From Hathewaya limosa (lineage in GTDB: Bacteria; Bacillota; Clostridia; Clostridiales; Clostridiaceae): a stretch of 64,000 nucleotides of DNA. The stretch is from positions 7,103-71,102 of the forward strand of contig NZ_JAUSWN010000017.1 in NCBI RefSeq assembly GCF_030815255.1. Reading direction: 5' to 3'. The number at the start of each line of letters is the position of its first letter. The first letter of the stretch is position 1. Both the position numbers and the translations under genes were made by a program. This document shows, piece by piece, positions 24,007-33,513 of this stretch. The notes under the pieces are model-generated. The model was given only the letters and a program-made list of their open reading frames with translations. It made no database searches and was not told where the DNA came from.

Positions 24007-26067
24007 ATGAAAGCTAATGAGAAATATATGATAAGATTTTTAGAATCATCTGATACAAATTTTGTTATACCAGTTTATCAGAGAAATTATGATTGGCAAA
24101 AGGAACAATGTAAACAATTATATGATGATTTAGTTAATATGATTAAAAATAATTATAGGACACACTTTTTTGGAACAATAGTTTCAATATATAATGATAA
24201 TGCTAGAACTAGAGAGTATTTAATTATAGATGGTCAACAAAGAACTACTACAATATCATTACTTTTACTTGCTATCTATGACTTGTTAAATAAAGGTAGA
24301 TTAAGGTCAAATACTATAATTAAAGAGAAAATATTAAATCAATATTTGATAAATCAATATTGTAATGACGAGTGCAAAATAAAATTAAAACCAATAAAAG
24401 AAGATAGAACGGCCTTTGAAAGTCTATTTAAAAAAGATGAATTATTTGAAGAATCAAATATAATATTAAATTATCGATATTTTTATGAAAGAATAATTAA
24501 TGGAGAGATTACTATTGATGAACTGTACTCTGCAATTGAAAGACTTATGATAGTTGAAATTGAATTAAAAAACGGTGAAGACGATCCACAACTTATCTTT
24601 GAAAGTCTTAATTCAACAGGTCTAGATTTAACAGATGCAGACAAAGTAAGAAACTTTATATTAATGAATCAAACATCTAAAAAGCAGGAAGAATTATACA
24701 ATAATTATTGGAACAAAGTTGAAAAAAACACTAACTACCAAGTAACTCAATTTATAAGATATTATTTAACAATGAAGGAAAATAAAATTCCTAATATCAA
24801 TAAGATATACATTAATTTTAAGAGATATGTTGAAGAAAGTAAAATTGATATAGAAACATGTTTAAAGGATATGTTAAAATTCTCAGTATACTATAAATCA
24901 CTTATTAGTAATAACACAAGAATTAAAGAAGTAGATGAAATTATTAAACATATTAATAAATTAGAAGTTACAGTTTCATATCCATTTTTATTAGAAGTTT
25001 TTGATGATTACCATAATAACATAATTAGTAAAGATAATTTATTAGATATTCTTAAAGTAATTGAATCGTATATTTTTAGACGTATAATATGTAAAGCACC
25101 TACAAATGCTTTAAACAAGGTCTTTATGAATCTAAGTAAAGAAATTAAAAAAATACCGAATTATACTGAACAATATGTAAATGTTTTTAAATATGTTTTA
25201 ACTAATAAAAAATCTTCTCAAAGATTTCCTAATGAAGAAGAATTTAAATTAAATTTTGTAGAATGTGATATTTATAGTTGGAAAAGTAAAAATAAAATTT
25301 ATCTACTAGAGAAATTAGAAAACTATGATAATAATGAAAAGGTAGATATAGAAAATTTAATTAATGATAAAAAGTTAAGCATTGAACATATTATGCCTCA
25401 GACCCTGAGCATAGCTTGGAAAACTTCATTAGGTGAAAATTATAATGAACTACATACAAAATATATTGGTACCATAGGAAATTTAACCCTAACAGGATAT
25501 AATTCAAGTTTAAGCAACAAATCTTTTATTGAAAAAAGAGATATGGAAAAAGGGTTTAAAGATAGTAGATTAAAGTTAAATAAGTATTTAACAGAAATAG
25601 ATTACTGGAATGAAGATACTATAAAAGTAAGAGCAAAACAATTATTTAAAATAGCATCTCAAATATGGGAATATCCTATAATTGATTATTCTCTTGAAGA
25701 TGAAAATAATAATATTTTTAGTTTAGATGATGATGATGATTTTACTAATAGTAAAGTAGAAAGATTTACTTTTAGAGAAGATAGTGTTAAGGTTAAAAAT
25801 TGGACAGAACTGTATGAAAATATCTGTTCATTATTATATGAAATAAATCCAATCCCATTTATAAGATTAACTAAAAAAGAGTTTAATCAGGAATATTTAA
25901 ATAAAAGATTTTCAAATGAAGATAATGATCTTAGAAAGGCTTTTAAAGTAGCAAATGATGTATTTATAGAGAAAAATTTAAATACTGAAGCAAAACTTCA
26001 GACATTAAGAATTATCTTTGATGAATATGGAATTCACTATAGTGAATTATTATTTAATATTAAGTAA
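24007..26067 (+). CDS. DUF262-DUF1524 nuclease (GmrSD-like type IV restriction/defence protein)
   Basis: 686 residues. The N-terminal DUF262 domain has I-P-V-Y-Q-R-N-Y-D-W (about 22-31) and D75-G-Q-Q-R79-T-T-T, a ParB-like NTP-using motif. The DUF1524 HNH domain has S-I-E-H461-I-M-P followed by G-T-I-G-N-L-T-L-T-G-Y-N-S (about 488-500). A C-terminal region of about 130 residues is variable. This single-chain layout is that of GmrSD, which cuts modified (glucosylated hydroxymethylcytosine) phage DNA, and of related defence nucleases. No modification genes are nearby, so it is probably a solitary defence gene. GGGGTTGGGG precedes the ATG. Confidence 0.88.
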   Translation: MKANEKYMIRFLESSDTNFVIPVYQRNYDWQKEQCKQLYDDLVNMIKNNYRTHFFGTIVSIYNDNARTREYLIIDGQQRTTTISLLLLAIYDLLNKGRLRSNTIIKEKILNQYLINQYCNDECKIKLKPIKEDRTAFESLFKKDELFEESNIILNYRYFYERIINGEITIDELYSAIERLMIVEIELKNGEDDPQLIFESLNSTGLDLTDADKVRNFILMNQTSKKQEELYNNYWNKVEKNTNYQVTQFIRYYLTMKENKIPNINKIYINFKRYVEESKIDIETCLKDMLKFSVYYKSLISNNTRIKEVDEIIKHINKLEVTVSYPFLLEVFDDYHNNIISKDNLLDILKVIESYIFRRIICKAPTNALNKVFMNLSKEIKKIPNYTEQYVNVFKYVLTNKKSSQRFPNEEEFKLNFVECDIYSWKSKNKIYLLEKLENYDNNEKVDIENLINDKKLSIEHIMPQTLSIAWKTSLGENYNELHTKYIGTIGNLTLTGYNSSLSNKSFIEKRDMEKGFKDSRLKLNKYLTEIDYWNEDTIKVRAKQLFKIASQIWEYPIIDYSLEDENNNIFSLDDDDDFTNSKVERFTFREDSVKVKNWTELYENICSLLYEINPIPFIRLTKKEFNQEYLNKRFSNEDNDLRKAFKVANDVFIEKNLNTEAKLQTLRIIFDEYGIHYSELLFNIK

Positions 26068-26149
26068 TGAGTATATAACGCAAAATCTACAAATATTATA
26101 ATAAAAAAATCTACGCAAATTATCTTACAAGAAATAAGAAAAATAAAAA

Positions 26150-26237
26150 GGATTATAAACTGCAGTGATTGCAGTCTATAATCCTTTTTTTAGATTCTTA
26201 ATTTCCTCTATTGTAAGTCCTGCTACTTTGAATGGAA
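26150..26237 (-). pseudogene. Rpn-derived repeat, copy 3 (last 17 codons and terminator)
   Basis: After the shared hairpin (26150-26184) the minus strand encodes only K-V-A-G-L-T-I-E-E-I-K-N-L-K-K-G-L, the tail of the Rpn ORF, and then similarity stops. Promoter and start are absent. It bounds the right side of the HEPN-MNT/DUF262 segment in the same orientation as copies 1 and 2. Confidence 0.75.
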
Positions 26238-26317
26238 TATATCAAGCTTAATTATATAACGATATGACAAGATATTTTATTTATACAGAAACTATCTGAA
26301 TATTATAAATAATTTTC

Positions 26318-26346
26318 TTGACATTATTGTGTTTGATGTGTATACT
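26318..26346 (+). promoter_or_regulatory. Sigma-A promoter with operator-like repeat for the YtrA-type operon
   Basis: TTGACA (26318), 17-base spacer, TATACT (26341). Overlapping and following the -10, GTATAC and ATATAC half sites form a loose inverted repeat (26339-26367). This is a likely binding site for the GntR/YtrA repressor encoded just downstream. Confidence 0.75.
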
Positions 26347-26381
26347 GTGATGTATAAATATATACAGTTTGGGGTGATACA

Positions 26382-26756
26382 TTGAATATTGTTCTTTCAA
26401 ATACGTCTGAAAAACCTTTATATAAACAAATTAAAGATCAAATAAAGTCAGCAATATTAAAAGGTGAACTAAAAAACCAAGAGTTGTTACCCTCTATCCG
26501 TAATTTTTCAACTGATCTCAAAGTCAGTGTCTTAACAATCCGTCGAGTTTATGATGAATTGGAAAAAGAGGGATTTGTCAAAAGTCAAGCAGGTAAAGGA
26601 ACTTTTGTATTAGCTGGAAATACTGATCTAATGCAAGATACAAAAAGACTAATAGTTGAGGATAAAATGTTTGATATGGTATCTACAGCCAAAAGCATGG
26701 GAATTAGTAAAAAAGAGCTTGTGGACATGATGGATATTATATATGAGGAGGGGTAA
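26382..26756 (+). CDS. GntR-family transcriptional regulator, YtrA subfamily
   Basis: 124 residues. An N-terminal winged helix (about 8-75) begins P-L-Y-K-Q-I-K-D-Q-I and contains L-P-S-I-R-N-F-S-T-D-L and T-I-R-R-V-Y-D-E-L-E-K-E-G. A short C-terminal helix pair (80-124) replaces a ligand domain, as in YtrA. It starts at TTG after GGGGTG. YtrA-type proteins repress their own ABC operon and respond to cell-wall antibiotics. The ATPase gene follows 3 bp downstream. Confidence 0.88.
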   Translation: MNIVLSNTSEKPLYKQIKDQIKSAILKGELKNQELLPSIRNFSTDLKVSVLTIRRVYDELEKEGFVKSQAGKGTFVLAGNTDLMQDTKRLIVEDKMFDMVSTAKSMGISKKELVDMMDIIYEEG

Positions 26757-26759
26757 GTC

Positions 26760-27614
26760 ATGGCAGATGTCTTAAACGTATGCGGTATTTCAAAAACATT
26801 TAAAAATTTTACACTTAACAACGTATCTTTTAATATTCAGGAAAATTGCATTACTGGATTTCTTGGAAAAAATGGTGCTGGGAAAACTACATTAATAAAG
26901 ATTTTGTTAGGTTTATTAAAAAAAGATAGTGGAGAAATCACGTTCTTTTCAAACAAATATGGAAAGGATGAAGCTTCTATAAAGAATAAGATAGGAGTTG
27001 TATTAGATGATGGATTTTTTTATGAAAATCTAACTTTAAATGATATGAAAAACGTAATTGCTAATTGTTATAATACTTGGGATCAGAGAGCTTATGAAAA
27101 ATATCTAAAAAAATTCAACTTAGATTCCAAACAAGTTATATCAACTTTATCAAAAGGAATGAAGCTTAAATATTCTTTAGCTCTAGCTTTATCCCATGGA
27201 GCGGATTTTCTTATTATGGATGAACCAACTTCTGGCCTTGATCCAGAAATACGAAAAGAATTAATGGATATATTAAATGAATTTGTTCAAGAAGAAGGAA
27301 AGAGTGTCTTTTTCTCAACACATATTACTAGTGATTTAGAACGTTGTGCAGATGAAATCATAATTATTGATAATGGAAAGGTTATAGAACAATTAGGAAA
27401 GGATGATTTAATAGAATCCTATCGTTTAATAAAAGGTTCCTTAGATGATCTTGAAAAAATAAAGGAAGTTCCTTTTAAAATACTTAATCAATCGAGATAT
27501 GGTTTCACAGGTATTACAAAAAATTTTCATAAAATACAATCACTAAATTCAAATATTATTATAGAAAAAAGCAATTTAGAGGATATATTTTTGGCACTAG
27601 TAGGGGAGGAATAG
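26760..27614 (+). CDS. ABC transporter ATP-binding protein of the YtrA-type operon
   Basis: 284 residues. Walker A GKNGAGKTT, signature T-L-S-K-G-M-K (S-x-G-M variant common in NatA/BcrA types), Walker B FLIMDEP with T-S-G-L-D-P, H-loop FFSTH. AGGAGGGG precedes the ATG. Together with the 27617 permease it forms a homodimeric or 2+2 exporter, probably induced by an antimicrobial that acts on the cell envelope. Confidence 0.88.
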   Translation: MADVLNVCGISKTFKNFTLNNVSFNIQENCITGFLGKNGAGKTTLIKILLGLLKKDSGEITFFSNKYGKDEASIKNKIGVVLDDGFFYENLTLNDMKNVIANCYNTWDQRAYEKYLKKFNLDSKQVISTLSKGMKLKYSLALALSHGADFLIMDEPTSGLDPEIRKELMDILNEFVQEEGKSVFFSTHITSDLERCADEIIIIDNGKVIEQLGKDDLIESYRLIKGSLDDLEKIKEVPFKILNQSRYGFTGITKNFHKIQSLNSNIIIEKSNLEDIFLALVGEE

Positions 27615-27616
27615 CC

Positions 27617-28273
27617 GTGAACGAAATTTATAATTTATTTAAGAAAGATTTTTTATTAATAAAGAAATATTTATTAACCATTTTTTTATTTATTATCATA
27701 GCTCCTATATTTATTTCATATAATACACCTCTATTTCAAAAAAACGGAAATATCCTTTATGGTATTTTAGTATTAATGATAACATTTATGGTATATCATT
27801 CAATATCCTTAGAGGAAATGAAACAAAAAGGTCAGGTTTACTTGAAAATAACACCTATGAAATGTAGTAGGGTTGTTATGGCCAAATATGTTGTTGTTAA
27901 CTTTACTTTTATAGTAACTACAACTTTATTTTTAATATTATCCAAAGTTCCAGTTACATGTGTAGGTAAAATAGATATAAAAGTCATACTGCTATATTTT
28001 GTATTAATAGAAATATTTTTTGGAATTTATATTCCTATGACATTTAAATTTGGTTATGTTAAGTTGCAAATAATTAGTGCAGGTATAATTTTTATAGCTC
28101 CATTCTTAACGGCTTTTATTATAAATCATTTTAGAGATAATTTACAGTTAATATCTAATATTAAGAATAGCTCCACATTATTGATTGCAGGTTTATCATT
28201 ATTAATGATATGTGTATCTATTAGTTTTGGTATTGTAGTCTCAAACAAAATTATTAAAAATAAAGAATACTAG
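27617..28273 (+). CDS. ABC-2 transporter permease of the YtrA-type operon
   Basis: 218 residues with six membrane segments and the L-E-E-M-K-Q-K-G-Q-V motif near residue 71, which resembles the ABC2_membrane_5 permeases that accompany YtrA-type regulators. GTG start after GGGGAGG, 2 bp after the ATPase stop. The DUF3592-like protein gene follows 12 bp later and completes the operon. Confidence 0.8.
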   Translation: MNEIYNLFKKDFLLIKKYLLTIFLFIIIAPIFISYNTPLFQKNGNILYGILVLMITFMVYHSISLEEMKQKGQVYLKITPMKCSRVVMAKYVVVNFTFIVTTTLFLILSKVPVTCVGKIDIKVILLYFVLIEIFFGIYIPMTFKFGYVKLQIISAGIIFIAPFLTAFIINHFRDNLQLISNIKNSSTLLIAGLSLLMICVSISFGIVVSNKIIKNKEY

Positions 28274-28285
28274 GATGGTGATTAA

Positions 28286-28684
28286 ATGGCACAAAATACA
28301 CAAGGGATTTTTATTTTTGGGGTTACTGCAATAGCTTCAATAGTATATTCTGCATATCAGTTTATTGTTTATATTATAAATAGAAAACTAATAAGCTATA
28401 CAACAGGATTAATCGTTGATACAAAAACCGTTGTACCAGAACCCATGAAAAAAAACAATTCCAGACTGGCTATTGTAAAGTTTAGGGTAGATAGCAAATA
28501 TTATATATCTTCAAATAGAGTTCAAGTCCCTATGTCTGCTCAAATAGGAGATAAAATAAAAATTGCTTATTTTAAGGACAATCCTAGTGAATTATTTACC
28601 ACTAGTTTAAAAGGTGCAAGCATATTTTTTATTATTGGGATTATATGCATGGCTATTATGTTTTATCTTATATATAGTAATTAA
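28286..28684 (+). CDS. DUF3592-like membrane protein
   Basis: 132 residues: an N-terminal membrane segment (about 6-30), a small beta-rich domain (40-108; a G-L-I-V-D strand, V-K-F-R-V-D, I-G-D-K-I-K-I-A-Y-F-K-D-N-P) and a C-terminal membrane segment (112-130). This is the DUF3592 pattern of single small domains between two helices; function unknown. It is the last gene of the YtrA-type operon. A hairpin with T-run follows at 28768. Confidence 0.65.
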   Translation: MAQNTQGIFIFGVTAIASIVYSAYQFIVYIINRKLISYTTGLIVDTKTVVPEPMKKNNSRLAIVKFRVDSKYYISSNRVQVPMSAQIGDKIKIAYFKDNPSELFTTSLKGASIFFIIGIICMAIMFYLIYSN

Positions 28685-28767
28685 AAATGTAATGGTTTTA
28701 CTTCATATATCAACTTACACAATTTTTACAGTAGTTACTGGCTTTATAAAACCATATACCTTAAAAC

Positions 28768-28805
28768 AGCTAATACAACACATTAAGTTTTATTAGCTAT
28801 TTTTA
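28768..28805 (+). terminator. Terminator of the YtrA-type operon
   Basis: AGCTAATA and TATTAGCT arms with a 15-base loop, followed by ATTTTT. Confidence 0.55.
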
Positions 28806-28896
28806 TAATATCCTTCATATGAAGCTTATTCAATTTTTTATTAATTATTGTTATGTTTTTTTAGAACTGTATTTTCCAAATTGTTGCATTTATAAT

Positions 28897-29850
28897 TTAC
28901 AGGTTATCCTTAACATATTTTCTTACATCCTTAGGATATAGACCTTTATATCGTTTAAATAACGTTGTAAATCTGTTTGGAGATTTGTATCCTACAGCTT
29001 TTGCTACATCTCTTATTTTAAGATTTGTTGTAAGAAGTAGATTTTCAGCTATATTTATTCTTTTTCTCTGTATAAATTCTGTAATTGTCATATTATATTT
29101 TTGCTTAAAAGTTTGCTTTAATTTTGTTCCACTCATCATACAAATTTTTTCTAAAAATTCCTGTGGAATATCAAAAGCATAATGATCACTGATATATTTT
29201 GCAACACTTTCCATAGATTTTGTATCATTTTCAGGTATAATCTTTTCTTTTATTTTTTTCTCATAGGAATCAAGTGTAATGCCAAGCCATTCCTTTGCTT
29301 TTGCTTCAAAAAAAAGTTCTGCTGCTATTCCATCAAGTTTACATTCAAGAATTTCTTTAGCAAGTTTTCCAATCAATTTTGTTGCACTGTTTTGAGTTTC
29401 AAGAAAAAATTTTAATACATCATCTTTTTTAATATTCATTCTGTTCACAACGTATTCTTCAATAAGAGATTCTTCGAATTTTAAACCAACACTTCTATAG
29501 ATGCTATTACCATGTAAGACATATCTTTGATTTAAATTACTTGTTTCCATAATAAGCATAGAAGTAGGTTCTATACTCTGATAGGGATTAAGCCATTCTC
29601 CACTTCCAGAAATAATATAATTTGATATTAAGAATATATACTCAGTCATATTAGGAATATTGGTTATAACATATTCTTTTTTTATAAAAAAAGAATGAAT
29701 ATCTATTATAAAATTTTTACCAATATAAATCCAGCAATATCCATTATAAAATTCATTATCATCATAAAAGGTTTTACCAGCCGGACTGAATTTATTTATA
29801 TTTACACATTCCAAAGAAGTGTACTTTTTTATAATATCTTCAAAATACAT
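28897..29850 (-). CDS. AraC-family transcriptional regulator
   Basis: 317 residues. The N-terminal 200 residues are a variable sensor region. The C-terminal 100 (about 215-317) hold two helix-turn-helix motifs, with K-I-R-D-V-A-K-A-V-G-Y-K-S-P-N-R-F-T as the conserved second one. AAGGAGG precedes the ATG. It is divergent from two half-ABC transporters and is probably their activator, as YbtA is for the yersiniabactin transporters. Two exact tandem 16-bp near-repeats lie just upstream of its start. Confidence 0.88.
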   Translation of the reverse strand: MYFEDIIKKYTSLECVNINKFSPAGKTFYDDNEFYNGYCWIYIGKNFIIDIHSFFIKKEYVITNIPNMTEYIFLISNYIISGSGEWLNPYQSIEPTSMLIMETSNLNQRYVLHGNSIYRSVGLKFEESLIEEYVVNRMNIKKDDVLKFFLETQNSATKLIGKLAKEILECKLDGIAAELFFEAKAKEWLGITLDSYEKKIKEKIIPENDTKSMESVAKYISDHYAFDIPQEFLEKICMMSGTKLKQTFKQKYNMTITEFIQRKRINIAENLLLTTNLKIRDVAKAVGYKSPNRFTTLFKRYKGLYPKDVRKYVKDNL

Positions 29851-29866
29851 ATAGCACCTCCTTAAT

Positions 29867-29898
29867 AATCACTGGATTAGACAATCACTTGATTAGAC
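29867..29898. promoter_or_regulatory. Two tandem 16-bp direct repeats, candidate AraC-type binding sites
   Basis: AATCACTGGATTAGAC and AATCACTTGATTAGAC abut each other (one mismatch) in the leader of the regulator gene. AraC-family monomers bind such direct repeats. Placement near the start suggests autoregulation. Confidence 0.55.
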
Positions 29899-30052
29899 AT
29901 TTTTAAGCTAGATCCATTGTAGCACATTTATATAGATGATACTATATAAACGTAGGTTATATATTGATTAATTTATAAGATATGGTTTAAAAGGTAAAAA
30001 TATCTTGTCCCACCTTAATATTTTAAGCTAAGTATTATTTTAGGAGGTAGTT

Positions 30053-31795
30053 ATGAACGTATACGAAAAACTTTTTGCGTATATACCTGAAAAAAGGTAT
30101 TTAAGTTTTGTTGCAATGTTTGTTTCCGCTATATCCGCAATTTCCGTAGTGCTAGGATATTATTATGTTTATAAGTTTTTGGAAACGCTTATAGTAATAA
30201 GTAATCTTAGTTTGGCAAAGACTTTTGCAATAAAAACAACTTTTGCATTTATAGTTGGTTCACTATTTTATTTCCTATCAGCATATTTCTCTCATATCTT
30301 AGGTTTTGGACTTGAGACAAACCTTAGAAAGAAAGGAATTGACGGATTATCTAATGCAAGTTTTAGATTTTTTGATCTTAATTCTTCAGGAGCTATAAGA
30401 AAGATTATTGATGACAATGCTGCTCAGACTCATACTGCTGTGGCACATCTAATTCCTGACAGTTCTCGTGTTTTTATCATTCCAATACTTTCAATTATTT
30501 TAGGATTTATTGTAAGTTTAAGAGTTGGAATAACTCTTGTCTTAGTTACATTCATCGGAATTATCTTTTTCAAAAGAATGATGAGTGGAAATGATTTTAT
30601 GGAACGTTACCAGAAAGCTCTTGAACTTTTAAGTTCCGAATCCGTTGAATATGTACGTGGTATGCAGGTTGTTAAGATTTTTGGTGCAGACGTTTCATCA
30701 TTTAAATCACTTCATAAAGCTATTAATGATTATTCAAAGTGTGCCTATGAGTATTCCATAAGTTGTAAGAAAGACTATGTTCCATACCAATGGATTTTCT
30801 TTAGTCTTATGGCAATATTACTTATTCCTGTAACCATTTTTAAATCTATTCAGATAAGTCCTTTGATTTTAACTGTGGACCTTATTATGACTCTGTTTTT
30901 AAGTGGAGTAATATTTAATTCCATGCAGAAAATGATGTGGGCTGGTAAAAACATTTTTGATGCAAGCTATGCAGTAACTACTCTTGAAAAAATGTTTAAT
31001 GATATGGGAAAAGACAGTCTTGTTTTTGGAAATGATACCTATATTCCAAGTTATGATATTGAGTTTGATAATGTAAGTTTTGGATATAAAGAAAATCCTG
31101 TTCTTAAAAACTTTAATCTTAAAATTAAGGAAGGCAAATCCTATGCACTTGTAGGAACTTCAGGAAGTGGTAAAAGTACTATAGCAAAGCTTCTTTCAGG
31201 TTTTTACAAAGTTGATAATGGTAGTATAAAAATAGGAGGAAAACCTATTGAAAACTACACCAAGGAAACTATTACAGAAAATATTTCTTTTATATTTCAA
31301 AACACAAAGCTTTTTAAAAAATCTATCTATGAAAATGTAGCACTGGCAAGAAAAAGTGCTAAGCGAGAAGAAGTTTTAAAGGCACTTGAAATAGCTGGAT
31401 GCGCTTCCATACTGGATAAATTTCCTGAAAGAGAGAATACAATTATTGGTAGTAAGGGAGTTTATCTATCCGGTGGAGAAAAACAGAGAATTGCCATTGC
31501 AAGAGCTATTTTAAAAGACTCAAAGATTATAATTATGGACGAAGCAAGTGCTTCTATAGATCCTGATAATGAATACGAATTACAAAGGGCATTTAAAAAT
31601 CTAATGAGAGATAAAACAGTTATAATGATTGCTCATAGGCTTTCAAGCATTAAGGATGTAGATGAAATCCTCGTTCTTGAAAATGGAAAAGTTGTTGAAC
31701 GTGGTACAGACGAAAAACTTATGATAAGTAATGGCAAGTATAGAAATTTACAAGATCTTTATCATAAAGCTAATGAATGGAGGGTTATATCATGA
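30053..31795 (+). CDS. Half-ABC transporter, YbtP/IrtA-like siderophore-type, first of a pair
   Basis: 580 residues. The membrane domain (about 1-315) is followed by an ATPase domain with Walker A GTSGSGKST, signature YLSGGEKQR, Walker B IIIMDEA and H-loop MIAHR. The order AraC regulator then two exporter-fold half-transporters is that of YbtA-YbtPQ, and several such pairs import iron siderophores despite their exporter fold. AGGAGG precedes the ATG. It overlaps the second gene by 4 bp. Iron uptake is an inference; peptide or drug export remains possible. Confidence 0.82.
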   Translation: MNVYEKLFAYIPEKRYLSFVAMFVSAISAISVVLGYYYVYKFLETLIVISNLSLAKTFAIKTTFAFIVGSLFYFLSAYFSHILGFGLETNLRKKGIDGLSNASFRFFDLNSSGAIRKIIDDNAAQTHTAVAHLIPDSSRVFIIPILSIILGFIVSLRVGITLVLVTFIGIIFFKRMMSGNDFMERYQKALELLSSESVEYVRGMQVVKIFGADVSSFKSLHKAINDYSKCAYEYSISCKKDYVPYQWIFFSLMAILLIPVTIFKSIQISPLILTVDLIMTLFLSGVIFNSMQKMMWAGKNIFDASYAVTTLEKMFNDMGKDSLVFGNDTYIPSYDIEFDNVSFGYKENPVLKNFNLKIKEGKSYALVGTSGSGKSTIAKLLSGFYKVDNGSIKIGGKPIENYTKETITENISFIFQNTKLFKKSIYENVALARKSAKREEVLKALEIAGCASILDKFPERENTIIGSKGVYLSGGEKQRIAIARAILKDSKIIIMDEASASIDPDNEYELQRAFKNLMRDKTVIMIAHRLSSIKDVDEILVLENGKVVERGTDEKLMISNGKYRNLQDLYHKANEWRVIS

Positions 31796-33513
31796 AAAAT
31801 TTTTATAAACAAAAATTTGCCATAACAGATAACGGCGCAAAAGATTTGGTTAAATCAACTTTCCTTTGCTTTATGATATTTTGCATGAATATGCTTCCTG
31901 TTATGCTTATGATGTTTTTCCTTGAAGGTATTCTTACAGGTAATCTGAAAAGTTCTGCCATTTATATAGGACTTGCTATTGCTGTTTCAATACTTATATA
32001 TATTTTTCTTAGACTTGAATATGATGCAATGTTTAACGCCACATATAAGGAATCGGCAAATCTTAGAACAGGAATTGCAGAAAGTCTCTCAAGGCTTCCT
32101 CTTTCTTATTTTTCAAAGCATGATTTATCTGATCTTTCACAGACAATTATGTCTGATGTTGAAGGCATAGAACATGCTATGAGCCATGCTATTCCTAAAG
32201 TATACGGTTTTTATATTTTTTTCCCCATTATTTCCATTATGATGCTTATGGGAAATGTAAAACTTGCTCTTGCTGTAATTATTCCTATTGTTCTAAGTTT
32301 TACATTTATCTATATTTCAAAGAAAGTTCAGATTAAAGGACATAAAAAGTACTATAACATTCTTAGAGAAAATTCCGAGAGTTTTCAGGAGGGAATTGAG
32401 CTTCAACAGGAAATTCAAAGTTTTAATCTATCTTCGGATATAAAGAAAAATTTGTATAAAGAAATGGAAGAAAGCGAAAAGGTTCATATAAAAGAAAACA
32501 ACAAACTTATACGAATTTTAGGCTTCTCATCTGCTTTTGGCTTTATAAGTATTGCTAGTTGTATTCTTATAGGTATTATGCTTCTTATGAATGGAGAAAT
32601 AAATATTATTTATCTTATCGGTTATCTTCTTGCCGCTATCAAAATCAAGGATATGGTGGATGGTATAGAAGAATTACTTGGAGAAATCTTCTATCTTGAT
32701 CCTAAGATAAAAAGAATCAAAGATATAAGAAAATTTAAAACTCAAAAAGGAAAAGATACGAAACTTAAAAACTTTGATATTCAACTTGAAAATGTTTCTT
32801 TTTCTTATGACAAGGATACTCCTATACTAAAAGATGTAAGCTTTGTAGCAAAACAGGGACAAGTTACTGCTATTGTAGGGGCAAGTGGATGTGGTAAAAC
32901 TAGTATCCTAAGACTTGTCTCAAGACTCTATGACTATGATAAAGGGAAAATTATGATTTGTGGAAAAGACATAAAAGAAATTTCTACGGATTCTCTTTTT
33001 GATAATATTTCTATTGTATTCCAGGACGTAACCTTATTTAATTCATCAGTTATGGAAAATATAAGGATAGGAAATAAAAATGCTACAGATGCAGAAGTAA
33101 AAGAAGCTGCTAAGCTTGCAGGGTGTACTGATTTTATTAAGAAAATGGAAAATGGCTACGATACTCTTATTGGAGAAAATGGAGCAGAACTTTCTGGTGG
33201 TGAGAGACAGAGACTTTCAATTGCAAGAGCGTTTCTTAAAGATGCACCAATACTTCTTCTTGATGAAATAGCTGCAAGTCTTGATGTAGATAATGAAGAA
33301 AAGATACAGGAAAGCTTAAACAAACTAATAAAAAATAAAACTGTTATCATAATTTCACATAGATTAAAATCCATAGAAAATGTAGATAAAATTGTAGTTA
33401 TTGATAATGGCAAAGTTGAAAGAGAAGGAACTCATATAGAACTTTTAAATAAATCAAAAGTATACTCAAACCTAATAGAAAAAACCCAAAAAGCAGAAAG
33501 TTTCGTATATTAA
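31792..33513 (+). CDS. Half-ABC transporter, YbtQ/IrtB-like, second of a pair
   Basis: About 573 residues. An ATG at 31777 is in frame, but GGAGGG at 31779-31784 places the true start at 31792 (MKNFYKQ), overlapping the upstream stop as ATGA. The ATPase domain has Walker A GASGCGKTS, signature LSGGERQR, Walker B LLLDE and H-loop IISHR. It forms a heterodimer with the 30053 product. A terminator follows at 33687. Confidence 0.82.
   Translation: MKNFYKQKFAITDNGAKDLVKSTFLCFMIFCMNMLPVMLMMFFLEGILTGNLKSSAIYIGLAIAVSILIYIFLRLEYDAMFNATYKESANLRTGIAESLSRLPLSYFSKHDLSDLSQTIMSDVEGIEHAMSHAIPKVYGFYIFFPIISIMMLMGNVKLALAVIIPIVLSFTFIYISKKVQIKGHKKYYNILRENSESFQEGIELQQEIQSFNLSSDIKKNLYKEMEESEKVHIKENNKLIRILGFSSAFGFISIASCILIGIMLLMNGEINIIYLIGYLLAAIKIKDMVDGIEELLGEIFYLDPKIKRIKDIRKFKTQKGKDTKLKNFDIQLENVSFSYDKDTPILKDVSFVAKQGQVTAIVGASGCGKTSILRLVSRLYDYDKGKIMICGKDIKEISTDSLFDNISIVFQDVTLFNSSVMENIRIGNKNATDAEVKEAAKLAGCTDFIKKMENGYDTLIGENGAELSGGERQRLSIARAFLKDAPILLLDEIAASLDVDNEEKIQESLNKLIKNKTVIIISHRLKSIENVDKIVVIDNGKVEREGTHIELLNKSKVYSNLIEKTQKAESFVY

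Noticed and set aside
28985..29415. Two Phe/Cys-rich plus-strand frames
   Set aside because: Antisense to the AraC-family gene; composition reflects its complement.
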